This document shows positions 57,204 through 64,000 of a DNA stretch of 64,000 nucleotides, one piece after another. Position 1 is the stretch's first letter, and each line of letters opens with the position of its first letter. Origin of the DNA: Silanimonas sp. (GTDB lineage Bacteria; Pseudomonadota; Gammaproteobacteria; Xanthomonadales; Xanthomonadaceae); assembly GCF_027530345.1 (NCBI RefSeq), contig NZ_JAPZQK010000006.1:124001-188000 (forward strand), read 5' to 3'. The position numbers and the translations under genes are program-made. The notes under the pieces are model-generated. The model was not told the DNA's origin. It worked only from the letters and a program-made list of their open reading frames with translations, and made no database searches.

Positions 57204-58659
57204 GTTGCACGCACGAGGCCTCGCGCTGGCCGTCACCGTCGCCCTGCTCGCCGGCTGCACCGTCGGCCCGCCGCACACGCGGCCGGATGTCAGCCTGCCG
57301 AACGAGTTCGACCAGGCCAGCAGCGAACAGACCGCCGCCGCTCCCGGCACCGCGGTGTGGCAGGCCTTCGACGATCCCGCCTTGGCGCGGCTGATCGAAC
57401 GCACGCTGGTCGCGAACACCACGATCGCGCAGGCCGAGGCGCGTCTGGCCGAAACCCGCGCGCTCTCCGGGCTCACGCGCTATTCGCTGTTCCCGACCGT
57501 CACCGCCGCCACCGACGCCGGTCGCAGCCGCGCCAGCAACCAGGACCCCTTCGTGCCGCCCGGCCTCGGCACGATCGAGACCTACCGCGCGGGTTTTGAT
57601 GCCACGTGGGAGCTCGACCTGTTCGGCAGCCTGCGCAACCGCAGCCGCGCGATCCACACGCGCACCGCCGCAAACGCGGCCGAGCTGCGCAGCGTGCGCA
57701 TCAGCATGGTGGCCGAGACGGCGCAGACCTACTTCGCCCTGCGCGGCGCGCAGCGTCGCCTCGCCCTCGCGAAGGAGAACCTCGCGGCGGCCGACGAGGT
57801 GCTCGGCGTGATCGAGCTGCTGTACGACAACGGCCGGCAGAACGGCGTCGATTTCGCCCGCGCCCGGGCGCAGCGCAGCAGCCTCGCGGCCAACCTGCCG
57901 CAGCGCGAAGCCGAATTGGTGGCACAGGAGCAGCGCCTCGCCGTGCTCACCGCCCAGCCGGTGGCGGCCCTGCGCGAGCAGGTGGGTGAAGCCAGCACCT
58001 TCCCCGAACTGCCAACCCTCGTCACCGCCGGCACGCCGGAGGCCTGGCTGCAGCGTCGTCCCGACATCATCGCCGCCGAACGCCGCCTCGCCGCGGCGCG
58101 CAACGACGTGGGCGAGGAAATCGCACAGTACTTCCCGAAGCTGTTCCTCGACGGTGCGTTCGGTTGGACCGGCCAGGTCGCCAATGTGCTCGGGGACTCC
58201 GGCGCGCAGCGCTGGCAGTGGGGGCCGAGCCTGACGTGGCGTTTCCTCGATTTCGGTCGCGTGCGCCAGAACGTCAAGGCCGCAGAAGCGCGCGCCGACG
58301 GCAGCGTGGCGGCCTACCGCGAGACGGTGCTTCGCGCGCTGGAGGAAACCGAGAACGCGCTCGCCGGCTACCGCGCCAGCAACCGCGCGGCGATCGAACT
58401 GGGCAACGCCGCGGAGGCCGCCAGTGAAGCTTCGCGACTGTCGCGCCTGCGCTTCGAGGCCGGTGCCGACGACGCGCTCACCCTGCTGCAGACCGAGCAG
58501 ACCCGCATCGACCTCGAGGACGCCTCAGTGCAGGCGCAGACGTCCCGCACCACGGCACTCGCCGCGCTGTACAAGGCCGTGGCGGGGGATTTTGCCGAGG
58601 CCTCCGCCGACGTCGGCGCGACGACGTCGGCGGCTCAGGAAAACGCGCCGTCCACGTAG
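57196..58659 (+). CDS. RND efflux outer membrane factor, OprN/NodT family
   Basis: Lipobox ALLAGCTVGPPHTRPDV; WELDLFGSLRNRSRAIHTRTAANAAELRSVRISMVAETAQTYF, RPDIIAAERRLAAARNDVGE. Confidence 0.94.
   Translation: MPKLHARGLALAVTVALLAGCTVGPPHTRPDVSLPNEFDQASSEQTAAAPGTAVWQAFDDPALARLIERTLVANTTIAQAEARLAETRALSGLTRYSLFPTVTAATDAGRSRASNQDPFVPPGLGTIETYRAGFDATWELDLFGSLRNRSRAIHTRTAANAAELRSVRISMVAETAQTYFALRGAQRRLALAKENLAAADEVLGVIELLYDNGRQNGVDFARARAQRSSLAANLPQREAELVAQEQRLAVLTAQPVAALREQVGEASTFPELPTLVTAGTPEAWLQRRPDIIAAERRLAAARNDVGEEIAQYFPKLFLDGAFGWTGQVANVLGDSGAQRWQWGPSLTWRFLDFGRVRQNVKAAEARADGSVAAYRETVLRALEETENALAGYRASNRAAIELGNAAEAASEASRLSRLRFEAGADDALTLLQTEQTRIDLEDASVQAQTSRTTALAALYKAVAGDFAEASADVGATTSAAQENAPST
58604..58633. 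terminator. 12-bp hairpin at convergent gene ends
   Basis: CCGCCGACGTCG-GCGCGA-CGACGTCGGCGG immediately past the ychJ stop, inside the 3' end of the outer-membrane factor gene. Confidence 0.5.
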
Positions 58660-59006
58660 AACCAGCACCCGTCCTCACGCACGAAGCGGCTGGTTTCGTG
58701 CAGGCGCACGGCGGGCTGTCCGCCCACCTTGAAGCGGGCGACGAACTCGACGACGGCGGTGTCGCCGTCCTCGACCGCGCGCTTCACCTCGAGGCCCAGC
58801 CAGCGCGTGGCGGGATCGGGGGCGAGCGAGGCCGCGTCGGGGCGCGTGTCCGCATGCCAGGTGGCGAGCAGGTAGGCGACATCCCCACGCACGTAGGCGC
58901 TGTAGCGCGAGCGCATCAGCGCTTCGGCCGTGGGTGCCGGTGCGTCGGCGTGCCAGCGCCCGCAGCAGTCGGTGGCGACCCGGCCGCTGCCGCAGGCGCA
59001 GCTCAC
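58635..59006 (-). CDS. YchJ family protein (SEC-C motif-like)
   Basis: [57 protein letters not shown] start 59006. Confidence 0.9.
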   Translation of the reverse strand: MSCACGSGRVATDCCGRWHADAPAPTAEALMRSRYSAYVRGDVAYLLATWHADTRPDAASLAPDPATRWLGLEVKRAVEDGDTAVVEFVARFKVGGQPAVRLHETSRFVREDGCWFYVDGAFS

Positions 59007-60244
59007 AGCCCGGCCGGCAGCAGCACGGTGGCGAGGGCCGCGGCGACCCAGGCGGCCAGCAGGCCCGCGCTGACGCGCAGGCCGTAGGCCGCGCCGCCCG
59101 ACACCCAAGCGACGGCGCCGCGGGCGATCACACTGGCGGCGAGCACCGCGAGGATCGCGTGGCGGGCGGTCTCGACCCCCATCAGGCCCTGGCCCACCAT
59201 CTGGCCGATCGAGGCGACGGCCGCGTGCACTTCGGCGATCGCGGCGAGAAAGGCCGTGGCCAGCGCACCCGCCTCGCCGAAGACCTGGCGCAGCAACGCC
59301 GAAACAACCAGCACGCCCGCCATGAACCCTGCGAAGTAGAGCGCGTGCGTGAAGCGGAACATCCGCGACTCCTGCGTGGGCGCCGGCTCGTCGCCGGAGC
59401 CGCCACGCAGGCCCAAGGCGCCGCCGATGGCGAGGACGAGTCCGAAACCCAGCAGCGTCGGCATCACCGCCTTGAGCAGCGTGGCCGACACCGTGGCCAG
59501 CACCGGGAACATCAGCAGCAGCGAGGCCAGCGCCGCGAACATGGCCGCACCCACGCTCGGGCGCAGCAGGCCCGGCGTCACGCGCACGCGCTGGCCGAAA
59601 CCAGCGATCGCCGCCGTCGAGGACACGAAGCCTGCAAAGAAGCCCGCGATGGCGAGGCCACGGCCGCTGCCGACGACACGCAGGGCGACGTGGCCGAGGG
59701 CGCTGACGGCCATCACCAGAACGACGAGGCGCCACAGCTTCTGCGGGTTCAGCGCACCGCCGGGGCCGATCGATTCGTCCGGCAGGAGCGGCAAGACCAG
59801 CAGCGCTGCGGCCAGCAGCAGCAGGCCGTCGCGCACTTCCCGCTCGCTGATCAGGTCGCGCCCGAGGCGATGCAGGCGCTCCCGCGCTTGCAGCAGCAGG
59901 GCGACGAGGACGGCCAGCGAGGACGCCAGCCCCGGCGACTGCTGGGCGAGGGCGCCCAGGAGAACGGTCGTCAGCAAGGCCACTTCGCCGGTCTGGCCGG
60001 GATCGGAGGCATCGGTGAGGCGATAGCTGCCGTAGGCCAACAGGCCGATGGCACCGAGCACGACGAGGAACACCGGCAAGCCGAGGGTCCAGGCCACGGC
60101 GCCGGCAAGCGCCGCGATGGTGTGGGTGCGCATGCCCGCCGGGGTGTGGCCGCCATGGTCGCGCTGGCGCTCGCGCACCACGCCGATCAACAGGCCGAGG
60201 CCGAGGGCGCTGAGGTAGCCGGCGTAGGTCGGATCGAGTGTCAT
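59003..60244 (-). CDS. MgtC/DUF4010 family membrane protein
   Basis: [17 protein letters not shown]...[44 protein letters not shown]. Confidence 0.9.
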   Translation of the reverse strand: MTLDPTYAGYLSALGLGLLIGVVRERQRDHGGHTPAGMRTHTIAALAGAVAWTLGLPVFLVVLGAIGLLAYGSYRLTDASDPGQTGEVALLTTVLLGALAQQSPGLASSLAVLVALLLQARERLHRLGRDLISEREVRDGLLLLAAALLVLPLLPDESIGPGGALNPQKLWRLVVLVMAVSALGHVALRVVGSGRGLAIAGFFAGFVSSTAAIAGFGQRVRVTPGLLRPSVGAAMFAALASLLLMFPVLATVSATLLKAVMPTLLGFGLVLAIGGALGLRGGSGDEPAPTQESRMFRFTHALYFAGFMAGVLVVSALLRQVFGEAGALATAFLAAIAEVHAAVASIGQMVGQGLMGVETARHAILAVLAASVIARGAVAWVSGGAAYGLRVSAGLLAAWVAAALATVLLPAGL

Positions 60245-60337
60245 GCCGCGATGATGGCACCGCCAGAGTCGGGGTGGTCGGTCGGTCCCCTCGGAGGGGT
60301 CGGTAGAATGCGCGCTTCCCGCCCTGGAGCCGTCGCG

Positions 60338-61342
60338 ATGTCGAGCCGCACCCCCCTCACCCGCTTCCTGATCGAGGCCGAACGCGCCGGGCAGATCAAC
60401 CCGGAGCTGCGCCTGCTCATCGAAGTGGTGTCGCGCGCCTGCAAGTCGATCAGCTACGCCATCAGCAAGGGCGCGCTCGGCGGCGTGCTGGGCGATGCCG
60501 GCACCGGCAACGTGCAGGGCGAAGCGCAGAAGAAGCTCGACGTGCTCAGCAACGAGATCCTGCTCGAGGCGAACGCCTGGGGCGGCCATCTCGCCGGCAT
60601 CGCCTCGGAGGAGATGGACGACCCGCACCCGATCCCGGACGCCTACCCGAAGGGCAACTTCCTGCTGCTGTTCGATCCGCTCGACGGCAGCTCGAACATC
60701 GACGTGAACGTGAGCGTGGGCACCATCTTCTCCGTGCTGCGCTGCCCGGACGGCATCACCGAACCGCAGACCGAGCACTTCCTGCAGCCGGGCACCGAGC
60801 AGGTGTGCGCGGGCTACACGGTGTACGGCCCCTGCACCGTGCTGGTGCTGACCGTCGGCCACGGCACGCACGCTTTCACGCTGGATCGCGAGACCGGCAG
60901 CTTCATCCTCACCCAGCGCGACATCCGCATCCCGGCCGACACGCAGGAGTACGCGATCAACGCCAGCAATGCGCGCCATTGGGACGCGCCGGTGAAGCGG
61001 TACGTGGATGATCTTCTCGCAGGAAAAACCGGCCCGCGCGGCAAGGACTTCAACACGCGCTGGGTGGCCTCGATGGTGGCCGACGTGCACCGCATCATGA
61101 CCCGCGGCGGCACCTTCATGTACCCCGTGGACGCGAAGTGCCGCGACAAGGGCGGGCGCCTGCGCCTGATGTACGAAGCGAACCCCATGGCCTTCCTCGT
61201 CGAGCAGGCCGGCGGCGCGGCCACCACCGGCACGCAGCGCATGCTCGAAGTGACGCCGACGGGCCTGCACCAGCGCGTGCCGGTGATCCTCGGCTCGAAG
61301 AACGAAGTGGCGGAATACGAGCGCTACGTGCGCGAGGGCTGA
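60338..61342 (+). CDS. fbp: Class I fructose-1,6-bisphosphatase
   Basis: [63 protein letters not shown]. Confidence 0.96.
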   Translation: MSSRTPLTRFLIEAERAGQINPELRLLIEVVSRACKSISYAISKGALGGVLGDAGTGNVQGEAQKKLDVLSNEILLEANAWGGHLAGIASEEMDDPHPIPDAYPKGNFLLLFDPLDGSSNIDVNVSVGTIFSVLRCPDGITEPQTEHFLQPGTEQVCAGYTVYGPCTVLVLTVGHGTHAFTLDRETGSFILTQRDIRIPADTQEYAINASNARHWDAPVKRYVDDLLAGKTGPRGKDFNTRWVASMVADVHRIMTRGGTFMYPVDAKCRDKGGRLRLMYEANPMAFLVEQAGGAATTGTQRMLEVTPTGLHQRVPVILGSKNEVAEYERYVREG

Positions 61343-61345
61343 GCG

Positions 61346-62056
61346 ATGGAGAGCGCACACCCCGACTTCATCGAGGTCTACGAGGGCCTGATCGACCCGG
61401 CCTGGTGCGCGGCGCTCTGCCGTCGCTTCGACGCGGCCAACCACGTCGACGGCCGCGTGGGCGGCGGCGTCTTCCCGGACATGAAGAAGAGCCGCGATCT
61501 CGAGATCACCGGCCGCGCCGATTGGAACGACGTGAGCGCGACGCTGATGGGCGCGGTGCTGAAAGCGCTGATGGCGTACCTGCGCACCTACCCGCACACG
61601 ATCGTCGCGCCGCTGATGCTCGAGCACCGGCCCGCCGATGGCGGCCCGGCGCGCCGGCTGGGTGCCGAGGATCTCGCCGCCATGGACGACAACAGCCTGC
61701 TCGGCCTGGTGCAGCAGCTGTTGCGCCCGGGCAGCATCAACCTGCAGCGCTACACCGCCGGCGAGGGCGGTTACCCCTACTGGCACTGCGAGCTCTACCC
61801 GCGCGACGCGAACGCCGAGACGCTGCACCGCACCCTGCTGTGGACCATCTACCTCAACGATGCGTTCGACGAGGGCGAGACGGAGTTCCTGTACCAGCGC
61901 CGCAAGGTGGTGCCGAAGACCGGCAGCGTGCTGATCGCACCGACCGCGTTCACGCACACGCACCGCGGCAACCGCCCGGTGGGCGGCGACAAGTACATCG
62001 CCACGAGCTGGATCCTGTTCAATCGCGCGGAAGCCATCTTCGGCCGCGCGGGATGA
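61346..62056 (+). CDS. 2OG-Fe(II) oxygenase (prolyl 4-hydroxylase-like)
   Basis: FIEVYEGLIDPAWCAALCRRFD; NLQRYTAGEGGYPYWHCE; LLWTIYLNDAFDEGETEFLYQRRKVVPKTGSVLIAPTAFTHTHRGNRPV. Confidence 0.87.
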   Translation: MESAHPDFIEVYEGLIDPAWCAALCRRFDAANHVDGRVGGGVFPDMKKSRDLEITGRADWNDVSATLMGAVLKALMAYLRTYPHTIVAPLMLEHRPADGGPARRLGAEDLAAMDDNSLLGLVQQLLRPGSINLQRYTAGEGGYPYWHCELYPRDANAETLHRTLLWTIYLNDAFDEGETEFLYQRRKVVPKTGSVLIAPTAFTHTHRGNRPVGGDKYIATSWILFNRAEAIFGRAG

Positions 62057-62967
62057 TGCCGCGCACGGCGCTGGCCGCGACGACGGCGCTGGCGCTGCTG
62101 GCTTTCGCGGCGAACTCGCTGCTGTGCCGGTTCGCGCTGGCCGAGGGCGGCACCGATGCGGCGAGCTTCACCGCGATCCGCCTCGGCGCAGGCGCGATGG
62201 TCCTGGCCGGCCTGATGGCCGTGCGGCAGCAACGTCACGAGGCGTCAGGCCGTGAGGCCAGCACTGCAGGACGCGGCGGCTGGCGCAGCGCGTTCGCGCT
62301 GTTCGCCTACGCGGCGGGCTTCTCGCTGGCCTATGTCGATGTCGGCGCGGCCACCGGCGCGCTGCTGCTCTTCGGCGCCGTGCAGGCCACGATGCTCCTC
62401 ATCGGACTTTGGCAGGGCGAGCGACTGGCGTCCGCGCAATGGGCCGGCTTCGCCGTGGCCGCGCTCGGCCTCGTCGCGTTGCTGCTGCCGGGCGCCGCCG
62501 CGCCGCCGCTCGGCGCCGCGCTGTGGATGATCGCGGCGGGCGTGGCCTGGGGCCTGTATTCGCTGTGGGGCCGCGGCAGCACCGATCCGGTGGCCGACAC
62601 CGCCCGCAACTTCGTCCGCAGCCTGCCCTTCGCGCTGGCGCTCCTCCTGCTGCATCTCGACGGCCTCGCCGTGGACACGCGCGGCCTCGTGGGTGCCGTA
62701 GCCTCCGGCGCGCTCGCCTCGGGCCTCGGCTACGTGCTGTGGTATCGCGTGCTGCCGCAGCTCGGCGCGCTGCGTGCCGCCAGCCTCCAGCTGGCGGTGC
62801 CGCCGCTCGCGGCCCTCGCCGGCGTGCTGCTGCTCGGCGAATCGCTCGACGCGACGCGACTGGTTGCCGGCGCCGCGATCCTCGCCGGCATCGCCGTCGT
62901 GTTGCACGGCCGTCGCGCGGCGACGCATCCTCAGGCGCCAACCGCCACCTCCGGGCCCCGACCATGA
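62053..62967 (+). CDS. EamA/DMT family transporter
   Basis: Ten-TM pattern, AANSLLCRFALAEGGTDAASFTAIRLGAGAMVL; ATGA overlap with preceding gene. Confidence 0.9.
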   Translation: MMPRTALAATTALALLAFAANSLLCRFALAEGGTDAASFTAIRLGAGAMVLAGLMAVRQQRHEASGREASTAGRGGWRSAFALFAYAAGFSLAYVDVGAATGALLLFGAVQATMLLIGLWQGERLASAQWAGFAVAALGLVALLLPGAAAPPLGAALWMIAAGVAWGLYSLWGRGSTDPVADTARNFVRSLPFALALLLLHLDGLAVDTRGLVGAVASGALASGLGYVLWYRVLPQLGALRAASLQLAVPPLAALAGVLLLGESLDATRLVAGAAILAGIAVVLHGRRAATHPQAPTATSGPRP

Positions 62968-63185
62968 TCCTGCTGCGCTTGATCGCCATCCTCCTCGTCA
63001 TCGCCGGCGGCCTCGCGCTCGCATTTGGCAGCTTCAGCTACACGCAGGAAAAGACGGCACTCAAGGCCGGCCCGCTGGAACTGAAGGTGCAGGACAAGGA
63101 AACCGTCACCATTCCGCCCTGGGCCGGCGGCGGCGCCATCGCCCTCGGCGTGGTGCTGCTGCTCGTCGGCGGCCGCAAGCGCTGA
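62964..63185 (+). CDS. Small membrane protein, DUF3185-like
   Basis: MILLRLIAILLVIAGGLALAFGSFSYTQEK...IPPWAGGGAIALGVVLLLVGGRKR, two TM segments. Confidence 0.75.
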   Translation: MILLRLIAILLVIAGGLALAFGSFSYTQEKTALKAGPLELKVQDKETVTIPPWAGGGAIALGVVLLLVGGRKR

Positions 63186-63200
63186 GGCCGGAGCACCGCG

Positions 63201-63458
63201 ATGAGCGACACCGACCTGCCCCCGCTGCCCGACACGCCGACCGGCTTGTACCGCCACTACAAGGGTGGCGAGTACGAGGTGGTGGGCTGCGTGCGCCATA
63301 GCGAAACGCTCGAACCCCTCGTGCTGTATCGCGCGCTCTACGGCCAGCACGGGCTCTGGGTGCGCCCGCACGCGATGTTCTTCAGCCCGGTGATCGTGCA
63401 CGGGCACGCGCAGCCGCGCTTCGCCTTCGTTTCGCCGGACCTGCCGCCGGAGCACTGA
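63201..63458 (+). CDS. DUF1653 domain protein
   Basis: TGLYRHYKGGEYEVVGCVRHSETLEPLVLYRALYGQHGLWVRPHAMF. Confidence 0.9.
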   Translation: MSDTDLPPLPDTPTGLYRHYKGGEYEVVGCVRHSETLEPLVLYRALYGQHGLWVRPHAMFFSPVIVHGHAQPRFAFVSPDLPPEH

Positions 63459-63508
63459 GCGCGTCGAGCGGAACACATCGACGGATCACACACGACGGGG
63501 AGCGGGGA

Positions 63509-64000
63509 ATGGCGACGAAAGCGTGGCTCGCGGCACTGGTTCACGGCGGTTTGTGGCTCGGCGCACTGGCCGCGGCGGATGCCCGCGCCGCACCGGTCTT
63601 CGTCGAGGCACCGTGCGACATCCCGATCGTCAACGACGCGGTGCGCGAACGACTGCGCTGCGGAACCGTGAGCGTGCCCCGCGACGTCGCGCGCCCCGAC
63701 GACGGCACCTTCGAGCTCGCGGTCGTGGTGAAGCGCAGCGCAGCGCCCACGCCAGGGGCCACGCCGATCCTGTTCCTGCACGGCGGCCCCGGCTGCCAGC
63801 AGGTGCCCTACATGGGCCTGGGCGCGACGGACTTCACGCCGGGCCACGACGTCATCGCCTTCGATATGCGCGGTGGCGGCCGAACCGGGCCGGCGCTGTG
63901 CAGCGGCATGGCCGCCGCGCTGTTCGAATCCTTCCGCATCGCCCTGCGCGGCGATGATCCGATGCCCGCGCGGAATGCCGCGCTCGACGCGTGCATGGGC
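63509..64000 (+). CDS. Secreted alpha/beta hydrolase (TAP/proline iminopeptidase-like), truncated at right edge
   Basis: Hand translation from ATG 63509: MATKAWLAALVHGGLWLGALAAADARA...LRCGTVSVPRD...PILFLHGGPGCQQ...HDVIAFDMRGGGRTGPALC; open to window end, absent from ORF track. Confidence 0.85.
   Translation, partial: MATKAWLAALVHGGLWLGALAAADARAAPVFVEAPCDIPIVNDAVRERLRCGTVSVPRDVARPDDGTFELAVVVKRSAAPTPGATPILFLHGGPGCQQVPYMGLGATDFTPGHDVIAFDMRGGGRTGPALCSGMAAALFESFRIALRGDDPMPARNAALDACMG

Noticed and set aside
53955-57476. 1173-aa minus-strand ORF
   Set aside because: Antisense to the MexF-like permease; repetitive His/Asp/Arg/Gln composition and no domain.
58635-60260. 541-aa ORF as one protein
   Set aside because: N-terminal portion is an alternate frame of the DUF4010 gene; the YchJ-like CDS starts at GTG 59006.

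Overview
High-GC chromosomal window, most like a Gammaproteobacterium of the Xanthomonadales/Lysobacter type (inferred from gene content only; no search was run). Coding density is high. I see no prophage, IS element, CRISPR array, rRNA or canonical tRNA. Two edge genes are missing from the ORF track: an Asp/Glu racemase (minus strand, 306 to the left edge) and an alpha/beta hydrolase (plus strand, 63509 to the right edge). The most interesting block is about 17.6-37.5 kb. It groups an RND efflux pair, DUF2892, an SQR-like flavoprotein, a two-Cys BigR/SqrR-like ArsR regulator, DUF2798, a 1-Cys peroxiredoxin, a persulfide-dioxygenase-like MBL protein, an OxyR-like regulator without its resolving Cys, TauE, rhodanese, a methyltransferase, CydDC plus a CIO-type bd oxidase, a second rhodanese, a DUF3365/cytochrome c' fusion and a Crp/Fnr regulator. 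Two similar 16-bp inverted repeats (TTTAGC-N4-GCTAAA and ATTAGC-N4-ACTAAT) lie in the -35/-10 spacer of the sqr-RND and tauE-rhodanese promoters. This suggests one sulfide/persulfide regulon that includes an RND pump and sits beside a sulfide-tolerant oxidase. Other points of interest are an RsbQ-like hydrolase coupled to a PAS-GGDEF cyclase, an MmeI-like type IIL R-M enzyme followed by a tRNA-like cloverleaf, a decayed DUF3224 gene, a Fic protein with a C-terminal winged helix and an operator-like palindrome, and a MASE1/UhpB-like kinase with a degenerate N-box.
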